In this document: piece by piece, positions 53,742 to 62,035 of the stretch | Layout of the letters: every line of letters begins with the position of its first letter | How positions within the stretch are numbered: position 1 is the first letter of the stretch | NCBI GenBank assembly: GCA_964475945.1 | Contig: CAYYYF010000003.1 | Coordinates: 31,825 to 95,824, forward strand | Source: JBBIQH01 sp964475945 | GTDB taxonomy: Archaea; Thermoproteota; Nitrososphaeria; Nitrososphaerales; Nitrosocaldaceae | Direction of reading: 5' to 3' | Length of the DNA stretch: 64,000 nucleotides | Notes under the pieces: model-generated | Seen by the model: only the letters and a program-made list of their open reading frames with translations | Told to the model about the DNA's origin: nothing | Databases searched by the model: none | Made by a program: the position numbers and the translations under genes

Positions 53742-54806
53742 ATGGTAGTGGCTAGAGGCTCATGGTTGAGTAAGAGGATAGAGGAGTTAAGGAGTATTGA
53801 GGGTTATATTAAACCTGATAGGCCCAAGGTTACAGCAAGGATGGATACGAATGAGAATCTTGTAATGGATGAAGGTTTTGTTAAGGATGTAATGCATAAT
53901 GCAGTAGATAGCATAGATCCTAGGTTGTATCCAGAGCAGTATGAGGAGGTTAGGGAAGGGATAGCAAGGTACCTTAACATAAGCAAGGATAACATAACAC
54001 TTGGTAATGGCTCAGATCAGTTGATAGATTTAGCATTGATGGCATTTGGATACAAGAGTAGTGTAACCATAAAGCCAACATTCTCATTCTATAAGGATAG
54101 GTGCAAGGTGCATGGTATAAGGGTAGAGGAGGTTATGCTTGATGATAATATGCTCTTTAACGTAGATGATCTAATAAGGTGCAATGCAGATATATGCTAT
54201 ATATGCTCACCTAACAACCCTACAGGGAACCAGTTTGATATGCATACAATTCTTGATCTCATGGATAGGTTTGATGGTCTAATAATGATAGATGAGGCTT
54301 ATGTTGAGTTTGCCGACTACTCATTATACCATGAGGCGGTGAAGAGGGATAATGTTATAGTATTTAGAACATTCTCAAAGGCATTTGCACTTGCAGGTGC
54401 TAGAATAGGTTATGCTGTAGCATGCAAGGATATAGCAGATGTCTTTAACAGGGTAATACAGTATCCTTATGCTGTAAGTAGCGTATCACTGGTTAGTGCT
54501 TTACTTATGCTTAAGAGTATAGAGTATGTTAAAAGAAGTATAGAGTACATAAAAAAGGAGAGGGAGAGGGTGTATGATGCATTAAGATCTTTAGGTGTAA
54601 AAGTATTCAAGTCTGATGCTAACTTTCTACTATTCATACCCCCCTATAATATATATGAGGAGTTAAGGGCTAAGGGTATAAATGTAAGGTATGTAGGGGA
54701 TGTAGCATCTTATAGAGCGTGTTTAAGGGTTAGCATAAATACACATGAGGTGAATAACATGTTCATAGATGCAGTAAAGGATATAATAAACGCTAATCAA
54801 GCATAG
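53742..54806 (+). CDS. hisC: Histidinol-phosphate aminotransferase
   Basis: PLP enzyme of histidine biosynthesis, 354 residues. RMDTNENLVMDEGFVKDV is the N-terminus; ITLGNGSDQLIDLALMAFGY, ICSPNNPTGNQFDMHTI, LIMIDEAYVEFADYSLYHEA and FRTFSKAFALAGARIGYA (Schiff-base lysine in FSKAF) are all typical. The last arginine region LRVSINTHEVNN is present. A HAD-type hydrolase follows 2 bases later and may be its partner. Confidence 0.88.
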   Translation: MVVARGSWLSKRIEELRSIEGYIKPDRPKVTARMDTNENLVMDEGFVKDVMHNAVDSIDPRLYPEQYEEVREGIARYLNISKDNITLGNGSDQLIDLALMAFGYKSSVTIKPTFSFYKDRCKVHGIRVEEVMLDDNMLFNVDDLIRCNADICYICSPNNPTGNQFDMHTILDLMDRFDGLIMIDEAYVEFADYSLYHEAVKRDNVIVFRTFSKAFALAGARIGYAVACKDIADVFNRVIQYPYAVSSVSLVSALLMLKSIEYVKRSIEYIKKERERVYDALRSLGVKVFKSDANFLLFIPPYNIYEELRAKGINVRYVGDVASYRACLRVSINTHEVNNMFIDAVKDIINANQA

Positions 54807-54808
54807 GC

Positions 54809-55777
54809 ATGATAGATACTGCATTAATAATGGATTGTGATGGCACCCTTGTAAGGATAAACAGATCCTACAATGCATGTATAATAGAGAGTGTTCATAG
54901 GATGCTAGGTTACATCTTTAACTCTTACTCATGGGAAGGTTATGTTGATGAGGATCTTATACTAGCATTCAGGATGAGTGGAGGTTTTAATAACGATGTT
55001 GATACATGCTATGCCCTAATACTTGCTGGTGCAGTGGCAGTATACACAAATAATATTAATAATGTAAGGGATATTGCATATGAACTTGCAAGGAGTGCAG
55101 ATGCTAGGGGTGTAGAGTCTGTAGAGGAGTACCTTAAGGGTAAGGGCCTTGATAATATAGTAAGGATGGTTAGGGAGCATACAGGGTACCCTGGACTTGT
55201 GGGATCTAGCATGCTAGCAACCTTGTTTGATGAGCTCTTCTATGGTAGGTTATTTGAGAGGATGCATGGTATGAAGCCTAGGTTTGTAGAGCATGAAGGG
55301 TTCATAAACTACGATGAGGTTATTATAAAGGAAGGGGTTCTTAAGGAGTTGAATGGTATCTTTGGTAGCAATATAGCAATAGTATCTGGTAGGAGCAGGT
55401 TGGCTACAGAGTATACCCTTAAGGATCTGCTCAGATACTTTAACCTAGAGGCATCTGTATTCATAGAGGATGAGGATAAGGATGCTAAGAGGAATAATAT
55501 GGATATTATGGTTAAGAAGCCTAGCCCATATGCCCTACTAAAATCCTTAAAGATGCTAGGTGTAAGTAATGCTATAATGGTTGGTGATTCTATTGAGGAT
55601 CTTATAATGGCTAAGAGCATAGATGGGCATGATGGGTATAGGGCTAGATTCATAGGGGTATATGGAACAAGCATAGATGGTAAGAAGCAGAGGGAGGCAT
55701 TCATAGCAAGGGGTGCTGATCATGTAGTTGAGAATGTAAACCTCTTACCTACTCTACTATATAGTTATAAAGCCTGA
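54809..55777 (+). CDS. HAD-superfamily hydrolase
   Basis: A 322-residue HAD protein. TALIMDCDGTLVRINRSYNA is motif I (DxDGT); AIVSGRSRLATEYTLKDLLR is motif II; IMVKKPSPYALLKSLKML gives the motif III lysine; VSNAIMVGDSIEDLIMAKSI is motif IV. Cap insertion lies at residues 20-150. It follows hisC, so a histidinol-phosphatase role is attractive; a phosphoglycolate-type phosphatase is equally possible. No direct evidence. Confidence 0.75.
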   Translation: MIDTALIMDCDGTLVRINRSYNACIIESVHRMLGYIFNSYSWEGYVDEDLILAFRMSGGFNNDVDTCYALILAGAVAVYTNNINNVRDIAYELARSADARGVESVEEYLKGKGLDNIVRMVREHTGYPGLVGSSMLATLFDELFYGRLFERMHGMKPRFVEHEGFINYDEVIIKEGVLKELNGIFGSNIAIVSGRSRLATEYTLKDLLRYFNLEASVFIEDEDKDAKRNNMDIMVKKPSPYALLKSLKMLGVSNAIMVGDSIEDLIMAKSIDGHDGYRARFIGVYGTSIDGKKQREAFIARGADHVVENVNLLPTLLYSYKA

Positions 55778-56968
55778 TCTTAGTATAGTTGCAACTATAT
55801 TTGCTATAAGCAGAGAGAAGCCTAATGCATTTATACCTATCCTTATAGCCTTGAATTTAGCATCAGATACCCTCTTCTCAACCAATGAGGTTATGTACTT
55901 CTCCCCATCCAATGGTAGCATAGGTAGCATGTTAAATATGCCTATGAAGAATGAGAGCATCCATAGCCAGAGTAGGAACATGTAAACCTCCTGAGGCCAT
56001 GGTATCCAGAATGGTACCTTGGGAGGCATGTATGGGAACATATCCCTGATTATACCTATAAGCCCTCTATTAGGATCATCCTCTGCCCTACCTATAACAA
56101 CCTGCATATCCTTAACCTCCCCATCCCTTAGTATCTTAACATTAACCTGTTCCCCTGGAGTCAGTTTAACCCTTGCAAGATCATGAGGATTTCTTATCTG
56201 AGTATCATTTATACCAACTATTATATCCCCTGCCTTTATACCTGCCCTCTCTGCACCACTTCCTTCTATTACACTAACAACAGGCACACCTATAGGGTCA
56301 TTGTAGAATATGCTCCTTAGCGTAGGTGACAATGTCTCTAATATGTTACCAAAGGATGGATTAAAGAGCAGCAAGGCTACTATTATGAATGAGAAGAGTA
56401 TATTTGAGGTAGACCCTGCTGCTATAACCCTAACCTTGGATATCCTCCTTGCCCTATTGAACTCTTCCTCATCAGGCTCAACGAACCCTGCTATAAGTGC
56501 AATTATTATAGCAAAGCCCCCTGACTTTACCTTTATCCTCTCAAGTCTAGCAACTATACCATGGGCAACCTCATGTATAACAAGCACTATGGGTGCTGCA
56601 AGTAGAAAGTATACTAGGTTAGGCACACTCCTTATGGTAACACCTGGTATAAGCAAGGTAACCTCTGAGAACTGCTCAGTTGCATGGAAGTAGTTGATCA
56701 GGTTATTCAACAAGAACCATATAGCAAGTGCCATCATCACAGCCCCTGCTACTATGCTTACATTTGAGAATACGCTTACTGCACCCCTATTAATAGATAC
56801 TATCTTATCTAAAGTAGAGGATACACTATGGTTCTTGTATGTAAGCATGAATGGTTTTATCTCAAAGCCCCTCTTCTCCAACCTTAATGCCTTTGCTGTA
56901 CCTATTATTGCTACCCACGCTACCAAGAGTGCTACTATACTTGCATTATCACCTAATACCATTACCAT
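55757..56968 (-). CDS. Site-2 protease-type M50 metalloprotease with PDZ domain
   Basis: An intramembrane zinc protease, 403 residues. IHEVAHGIVARLERI (residues 131-145) is HExxH. A PDZ domain in the middle reads GAERAGIKAGDIIVGINDTQ and IRNPHDLARVKLTPGEQVNV. The third zinc ligand is in IFNMLPMLPLDGEKYI (Asp). Four to six helices flank these. Its end overlaps the HAD gene by 21 bases on the opposite strand; it is divergent from cutA. Confidence 0.9.
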   Translation of the reverse strand: MVMVLGDNASIVALLVAWVAIIGTAKALRLEKRGFEIKPFMLTYKNHSVSSTLDKIVSINRGAVSVFSNVSIVAGAVMMALAIWFLLNNLINYFHATEQFSEVTLLIPGVTIRSVPNLVYFLLAAPIVLVIHEVAHGIVARLERIKVKSGGFAIIIALIAGFVEPDEEEFNRARRISKVRVIAAGSTSNILFSFIIVALLLFNPSFGNILETLSPTLRSIFYNDPIGVPVVSVIEGSGAERAGIKAGDIIVGINDTQIRNPHDLARVKLTPGEQVNVKILRDGEVKDMQVVIGRAEDDPNRGLIGIIRDMFPYMPPKVPFWIPWPQEVYMFLLWLWMLSFFIGIFNMLPMLPLDGEKYITSLVEKRVSDAKFKAIRIGINALGFSLLIANIVATILRSGFITI

Positions 56969-57002
56969 AATAATTTTTAATACGTATGATTTAATGGTTG
57001 CT

Positions 57003-57317
57003 ATGAAAGGTGTAATACTTATATCTACTTACCCAGATGAGGAGAGTGCTCTTGCTGCTGCAAGAGGTGCTATTGATAGCATGCTTGCTGCATGTGTAAA
57101 CATAGCAAAGGTAAGATCATTGTATAGATGGCAGGGCAAGGTTGAGGATACGCATGAGTATTTGGCATTATTTAAGACTACAGAGGATGCAGTAGATAGG
57201 CTTAAGGAGTATATAGCAAAGACCCACAAGTATACAGTGCCAGAGATAGTTACCATAGAGATGGGTAGTGTAAGCAAGAGCTACATGGAGTGGATGATAG
57301 AGAGTGTAGTGCATTAA
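57003..57317 (+). CDS. cutA: CutA-family divalent-cation tolerance protein
   Basis: A 104-residue trimeric protein. ILISTYPDEESALAAARGAI, LAACVNIAKVRSLYRWQGKV and DTHEYLALFKTTEDAVDRLK are characteristic; YTVPEIVTIEMGSVSKSYM is the closing part. A TATA-like box is 26 bases before the ATG at 57003; the frame upstream is open but runs through the divergent gene and is not used. Role in metal tolerance is known for the family only. Confidence 0.92.
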   Translation: MKGVILISTYPDEESALAAARGAIDSMLAACVNIAKVRSLYRWQGKVEDTHEYLALFKTTEDAVDRLKEYIAKTHKYTVPEIVTIEMGSVSKSYMEWMIESVVH

Positions 57318-57431
57318 TTAATTAATTAACCTTCTTCAAATATTTTTATTACTGCAGTTTAATGGTAAATTTGATAGCAAAATATCAGTAATAACAATAT
57401 ACTTTATTAATCAATGATGGTAATAATAACT

Positions 57432-57584
57432 ATGGCTGAGCCATTCATAGGTACTATGTATGCTATGGCTGCAGTGTTTGCAGCATCTGTTGCCATATGG
57501 TTCTCTATAAGAGGGTATAGAGTATCAAAGTCAAGGATGATGGAGGAGTATAGAGAGGGTGAGGTAGAGAAGAGTCTAACTTGA
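57432..57584 (+). CDS. 50-residue single-span membrane protein
   Basis: MAEPFIGTMYAMAAVFAASV then a helix to IWFSIRGYRVSK, followed by a charged cytosolic tail (RMMEEYREGEVEKSLT). A TATA-like box lies 27 bases before the ATG at 57432; ATG at 57414 is also in frame. Too short for the usual ORF cut-offs. I do not recognise it. Confidence 0.45.
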   Translation: MAEPFIGTMYAMAAVFAASVAIWFSIRGYRVSKSRMMEEYREGEVEKSLT

Positions 57585-57618
57585 ATAATAATTTTTTATT
57601 AATTAATATTCTCTCGTA

Positions 57619-58245
57619 TTAATCTCTCTTAAACCCAAAGATCCTCTCTAGCGTTGGGTTATCATACCTCTTATGCTGTACATAGCACTTCTCATAGTAT
57701 GAGCATGAGATGCACTCATCAGATGGCTCAAGTATAGGTACTCTACCCTCCTTGAGTAATGTATGCAATACAGTAGCCCTCCTCTTAACCTCATCGAATA
57801 ACCTCTTATCCCTTCTTAGTGAGAATTGTATATTGCTACCATCCCCTGCTATGTATACAAGTGCACCCTCTTCCTTATCAAATACCCATAGACTTGTATT
57901 CAAGAGCATGAGATCCCTAGGGCGTGGAGTATCAGGTAGTCTATCAACCATCCTAAAGTGTATTATTGCATCATCAACAATCATATCAGCCCTTGCTATC
58001 ATCTTAAAGTTCATGGCCTCATCCTTATACTCCTTCTCTCCTGCATTTGTATTATGCGTAATACCCTTACTCATGATCCTAAACATCTCCTTCTGTGGTA
58101 TCCTTGCTTCCCTTCTATTGTAGTAAGAGCGCCTTAAGCAATCTACAGCCTCGTCAACATGTATAATATTATCATCCTTGCTAATGTTAATAGACATATC
58201 AACTGCCTTTGCTACACTATCCTTTAAGGTACTCTCCCCTAACAT
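57619..58245 (-). CDS. Cas4/RecB-like protein outside a CRISPR locus
   Basis: A 208-residue protein with the layout of Cas4-type nucleases. HVDEAVDCLRRSYYNRREAR supplies the first cysteine and its arginine-rich helix. ISCSYYEKCYVQHK is the C-terminal cysteine set (C-x2-C-x5-C with preceding C in DECISC). The catalytic core is eroded: ARADMIVDD keeps the aspartate, but the expected ExK reads HFRMVDR. It may be a structural or iron-sulfur-binding descendant rather than a nuclease. No cas genes near; the cas locus lies 4 kb away. Confidence 0.6.
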   Translation of the reverse strand: MLGESTLKDSVAKAVDMSINISKDDNIIHVDEAVDCLRRSYYNRREARIPQKEMFRIMSKGITHNTNAGEKEYKDEAMNFKMIARADMIVDDAIIHFRMVDRLPDTPRPRDLMLLNTSLWVFDKEEGALVYIAGDGSNIQFSLRRDKRLFDEVKRRATVLHTLLKEGRVPILEPSDECISCSYYEKCYVQHKRYDNPTLERIFGFKRD

Positions 58246-58328
58246 TATACTATATTATGATGATGCAAATAAATATATTTGCCTAACTCCTTTTAATTAT
58301 TTTTATACTACTTTATCCATACAAGTCT

Positions 58329-58502
58329 ATGATAAGGAAAAGAGCCTTACGTATTGCTATAATCTTGTTTGCTGCTGGTTCATGGGGTATAGCGATAGGT
58401 GCCTCTACAAATACCCCTTTCATACTCTACCTTGCCATAATAAATATAGTGTTAGGTGTATTCTTCTTAAGGGCCTATAGGAAGGGTAGCAGTAAGGGTT
58501 AA
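58329..58502 (+). CDS. 57-residue two-span membrane protein
   Basis: MIRKRALRIAIILFAAGSWG and GASTNTPFILYLAIINIVLG give two hydrophobic segments, flanked by basic residues (FLRAYRKGSSKG at the end). A TTTTATA box is 25 bases before the ATG. A hemerythrin-like gene follows after 24 bases, so they may be one operon. Unknown function. Confidence 0.5.
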   Translation: MIRKRALRIAIILFAAGSWGIAIGASTNTPFILYLAIINIVLGVFFLRAYRKGSSKG

Positions 58503-58526
58503 TTAATTAAAGTACTAATCTTACTC

Positions 58527-59075
58527 ATGAGTGCTACCAAGGATCTCAAGAGTGATCATATCCATGTAGTTGATAGGCTACGCAAGATAGCATATGGTTA
58601 TGCTGAGTATATATATGAGGGTAATGAGCCCCCTGTGGATGATATTAAAGGAATACTTGCAGTTATTGAAGGTTTTATAAGCATGTACCATCATTACAAG
58701 GAGGAGTGCTCGTACTTCCCTAGAGTATATGCTACAGAGCTTGAGCAAGAGGCTAATGCTCTTAAGATAGAACATGAACTTGGGAGGAGGATAGCAGTTA
58801 TGCTCAACTCCAACCTTGAGAGATGGCTAAGTAGCAAGGGTAATACTGAGCCTATAGCAAGGATGTTGAAGGCATATGCAGATTACCTTACAGTGCATAT
58901 GGAGAGGGAGGAGAGGTTCTTTGATGCCTATGATGCTAAAGTAAATGAGGATGAGCAGAGTAAGGTTAAGGAGGAGTTTGATAGGATCAGAGAGGAGAGG
59001 ATACTTAATAAAATTATGGAAATGGTTGATATACTAGAGGCTAGAATGGTTGAGAGGAAGATAAAGAGAAGATAG
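58527..59075 (+). CDS. Hemerythrin HHE-domain protein
   Basis: A 182-residue four-helix-bundle with iron ligands: DHIHVVDRLRKIAYGYAEYI (first H), SMYHHYKEECSYFPRVY (HH...E), LKIEHELGRRI (ExxH-like) and TVHMEREERFFDAY (HxxxE). Such proteins bind a di-iron centre and oxygen or NO. The tail is coiled (VKEEFDRIREERILNKIMEM). It is followed by a flavin oxidoreductase 33 bases later. Confidence 0.85.
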   Translation: MSATKDLKSDHIHVVDRLRKIAYGYAEYIYEGNEPPVDDIKGILAVIEGFISMYHHYKEECSYFPRVYATELEQEANALKIEHELGRRIAVMLNSNLERWLSSKGNTEPIARMLKAYADYLTVHMEREERFFDAYDAKVNEDEQSKVKEEFDRIREERILNKIMEMVDILEARMVERKIKRR

Positions 59076-59108
59076 ATAAAAAGGGTAATAGGGTGGTAAT
59101 ATCGGTTT

Positions 59109-60209
59109 ATGAATGCAGATATAGTGATTATAGGCTCTGGTGTCTCAGGGTTATCTGTAGCAGCATCTGCAGTAGATAGAGGGATGAATGTATGCGTAGT
59201 AGAAGTAGATCGATCATATAGTGCAACAAGCAGATGTGCGGGTATAGCAACTGTACAGATGGAGGATGGTTTGGATATAATGCTTGCAAAGAGGGGTATA
59301 GAGGTATTAGAGAAATGGATCGAGAGGTATGATTTAAGAATAGAGAAGAGGGGGTTGCTTACCATAGATAGGGTGGAGGAGTTGGAGGCTTATGCCAACA
59401 TACTTGATGCGTATGGTGTAAGGAATAGGATACATGCAAGCGATGATGTTAAGGATTGGGGTTGGATGAATACAGAGATAGAGGGTGAGGAGGCATACCT
59501 GCATACATACGATGATATAACATTGGAGCCTGTAGGGTTCTTCTCCTCACTAGCAAGAGGGCTCATGGAGAGGGGGGTTAAGGTATTGAGTGGGTATGGC
59601 AAGGTCAAGGTAGATGATGGTAATGATGTACATGTTAAGGTCAACTCCAATGGCAATACCATCGATGTAAGGAGTAATGCCATAGTGTTGGCAAGTGGTG
59701 CATGGTTGAGTAGGGATATACTTAATGATAGGAGCATCGATACCATAAGGAGGAATCTCCATACATATATTGTGCCTCTACTCTTTGTAAGGTATGATCG
59801 AGTTGATGATACAATAATACCCTTCGATGATGAGATAACAGGTACATATTGGATAACAAGGGGTAGCATGCTTGTTGGTGCGGATTATTCAGCTGCAAGG
59901 ATAGATGATATAAACCTCTACTATAAATATGAGGAGGATAGAGAATATGCTAGGCAGATTATGGATGCATTAAGGAGGAGGGTTAGAGGGAGGTTAGAGT
60001 ATGTAAAGATGCATTACGGTCCAATAAATATAACAAGTGATAATAAGCCAATAGTAGGTGCATTACCAGGCTATAAGAATGTATACATATTGGATGGGTT
60101 AAGGGGCTATGGGCTTGCAAGGGCACCAGCACTTGCTGAGATGCTTATAGATAGCATAGATGGCAATAAGCAGGTAATATCAGAGTTGGATGTAAGTAGA
60201 TTAAAGTAG
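59109..60209 (+). CDS. FAD-dependent amine oxidoreductase (DAO family)
   Basis: A 366-residue flavoprotein. VIIGSGVSGLSVAASAVDRG is the FAD GxGxxG motif. SATSRCAGIATVQME resembles the DAO-family region; IVLASGAWLSRDI and HYGPINITSDNKPIVGALPG, then LDGLRGYGLARAPALAEML, complete the fold. Glycine oxidase, sarcosine oxidase or proline dehydrogenase activities are all possible. Adjacent hemerythrin gene suggests an oxygen-linked role, by context only. Confidence 0.85.
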   Translation: MNADIVIIGSGVSGLSVAASAVDRGMNVCVVEVDRSYSATSRCAGIATVQMEDGLDIMLAKRGIEVLEKWIERYDLRIEKRGLLTIDRVEELEAYANILDAYGVRNRIHASDDVKDWGWMNTEIEGEEAYLHTYDDITLEPVGFFSSLARGLMERGVKVLSGYGKVKVDDGNDVHVKVNSNGNTIDVRSNAIVLASGAWLSRDILNDRSIDTIRRNLHTYIVPLLFVRYDRVDDTIIPFDDEITGTYWITRGSMLVGADYSAARIDDINLYYKYEEDREYARQIMDALRRRVRGRLEYVKMHYGPINITSDNKPIVGALPGYKNVYILDGLRGYGLARAPALAEMLIDSIDGNKQVISELDVSRLK

Positions 60210-60215
60210 GAATAG

Positions 60216-60290
60216 CGGGCTCGGTGGGCTTCGATCCCACGACCTACAGCTTAGGAGGCTGCCGCGCTATCCATGCTGCGCCACGAGCCC
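60216..60290 (-). tRNA. tRNA-Arg (CCT)
   Basis: A 75-base uninterrupted tRNA. Acceptor GGGCTCG pairs CGAGCCC with G as discriminator; the anticodon loop CTCCTAA lies between GCAGC and GCTGT-type stem bases; T-stem GTGGG/CCCAC. The T-loop is ATCGAAG, the same unusual loop as in tRNA-Met of this window. CCA is not encoded. It starts 7 bases after the flavin gene ends. Confidence 0.92.
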
Positions 60291-60342
60291 ATTATATACT
60301 ACATGATAGCTTGTAAGTATTATAATTTTAGTTTTAGGATCA

Positions 60343-60999
60343 CTAGTGCTTACTATTACCCCACCTCTCATAATATATTACACTGCTTAATGGTATCCTT
60401 GGTAGCCATCCTGCCCTCTCTAGATCTGGCTTGCTCTCAAAGTGTGTAACATAGCCAAGGCAGAGGTATGCTATAGGTATTATCTCATCTGGTATACCTA
60501 GTATCTTCCTTAACCCACCATTGTCTAGTATGCTCACCCATCCAACTCCTATACCCTCTGCCCTTGCTGCTAACCAGAGGTTCTGTATTGCACAGCATAC
60601 ACTGTATATACCAGTCTCTGGTATACTACTCCTGCCTATAACGAATGGACCAAACCTTGAGTGGTCGTATGTTATGCATATATTAACATCTGACTCCATT
60701 ATACCCTCCAACTTGAGTGATAGATACTTGCTCCTCTTAGGTTCCTCAAGCATCTCTGCTGAGCGCTTTAACTCATGCTCAAATAATCCCTTAACCTTAA
60801 GCCTTGTATCTCTATCCCTAACTATTATAAAGTTCCATGGTTGGGAGAAGCCTACGGATGGTGCATGATGCGCTGCATCTAGTATCCTTAAGAGCACATC
60901 CTCAGGTATCTCCTTGTTTATGAAGTGTGATCTAACATCCCTCCTAGTGTATATTGCTTTATATACACCATGCTTCTCCTCCTCCGAGAACTCATTCAT
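60343..60999 (-). CDS. bluB: BluB-type 5,6-dimethylbenzimidazole synthase
   Basis: A nitroreductase-fold flavin enzyme of 218 residues. VYKAIYTRRDVRSHFINKEI and LDAAHHAPSVGFSQPWNFII match the BluB subfamily, and SSIPETGIYSVCCAIQNLWL, then EGIGVGWVSILDNGGLRKIL, follow it through. BluB cleaves FMN to the lower ligand of cobalamin. B12 biosynthesis fits Thaumarchaeota, but other cob genes are not in this window. A plain nitroreductase is the alternative. Confidence 0.88.
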   Translation of the reverse strand: MNEFSEEEKHGVYKAIYTRRDVRSHFINKEIPEDVLLRILDAAHHAPSVGFSQPWNFIIVRDRDTRLKVKGLFEHELKRSAEMLEEPKRSKYLSLKLEGIMESDVNICITYDHSRFGPFVIGRSSIPETGIYSVCCAIQNLWLAARAEGIGVGWVSILDNGGLRKILGIPDEIIPIAYLCLGYVTHFESKPDLERAGWLPRIPLSSVIYYERWGNSKH

Positions 61000-61054
61000 A
61001 GTAGAATGAGTATGTATGTAAATATATTAATATTCACAAACCTAAGATAAAAAC

Positions 61055-61128
61055 GGGCCGGTCGTCTAGCTGGTTAGGATGCCGCTCTGACACGGCGGAG
61101 GTCGAGAGTTCAAATCTCTCCCGGCCCA
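61055..61128 (+). tRNA. tRNA-Val (GAC)
   Basis: A 74-base tRNA without introns. Acceptor GGGCCGG/CCGGCCC, discriminator A; anticodon loop CTGACAC with stem CCGCT/GGCGG; T-stem GAGAG/CTCTC with loop TTCAAAT. CCA not encoded. It marks the boundary between conserved genes and the accessory CRISPR region. Confidence 0.95.
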
Positions 61129-61306
61129 TTATTATACAGTGATAAAGATCATGAACCAAATCTTCATGCTCTACATCCAAAGATCTAGTCTGAACCAAGG
61201 GATGTAATGGTAGGTAAGGGTTCTCTGCTTTGATGGTAAAGAATTATGGGTAGTAGAGATGTTGATAAATAATATGATTTATACTTTTCTTTATTTAATA
61301 TACCTT

Positions 61307-62013
61307 ATGCAATCTAATGAGTTAAAGAAGAGTATCATCAAATTGTTAGAGGATGAGGATTTCAGGTATACAGTAGCAGGCTTGGCATAAACAGGTTAGA
61401 TAAGATTGAGGAGGCAATATCAAAGCTTACAGATATACAGGCAAAGAGTGAAGCAAAGCTAACTAAGATTGAGGAGAGGTTAGAGGAGCATGATAGGAAG
61501 TTCAATGAGATACTTGCTGAGATAGCCAAATTAAGGCAGGATACAAAAGAAGAATTTAGCAAGGTATGGGATGAGATAACTAGACTAAGAGAAGACCAAA
61601 ACAAGTTAAGGCAGGATATGAACAAAGGATTCAGTGAGTTAAGGAGAGAGGTAGGTATACTATCAGATAAGTTTGTTACGCTAGAGGATATAGCAGTAAC
61701 TAAACTACCATTGTTACTCCAAAAGGAAGGTATAACAATAAATAGAGAGGATATAAAGGCTAGGTATCCTATAACGTTGAATGGTAAGAAGGTAGAAGTG
61801 GATATATACGTTGAAGGTAAAGTAGATGGTAGAATTGTTAAAATTATAGGTGGAGTGAAAGGTAGGATAGATAAGAATGATGTTAATAGATTCTATAATA
61901 AATTCAAGAAATATGATGCTTATAAGTTCATATTTGGTCATACAATAAGACCAGATGCTGAGGTTAAGGCTAAGGAGTTAGGTATAAGGTTATCTGCTAC
62001 ATATAGTTATTAA
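61307..62013 (+). pseudogene. Coiled-coil protein with PD-(D/E)xK-like C-terminus (DUF3782-like), frameshifted
   Basis: From the ATG at 61307 the first frame reads 28 residues to FRYTVAG, then meets TAA. The next frame continues LGINRLDKIEEAISKL, a long coiled-coil (LRQDTKEEFSKVWDEITRLR and repeats of it), and the C-terminus KKVEVDIYVEGKVDGR to LSATYSY. One missing base near 61370 explains the break; length 707 is one short of a codon multiple. The nuclease-like core reads EVDIYVEG then KIIGGVKGR: a glycine takes the place of the usual glutamate in the ExK. Archaeal DUF3782 proteins have this layout. A TATA box lies about 26 bases before 61307. Confidence 0.65.
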
Positions 62014-62035
62014 TCTATAAGATTTTTACAAGTAT

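Noticed and set aside
56694..57002. Upstream extension of the cutA frame
   Set aside because: The frame runs through the divergent M50 protease gene, and the TATA-like box fits the ATG at 57003.
61137..61199. Possible C/D-box sRNA (gtgataa ... ctga) after tRNA-Val
   Set aside because: The C box is imperfect and the inner D'/C' boxes are not clear; boxes this short occur by chance.
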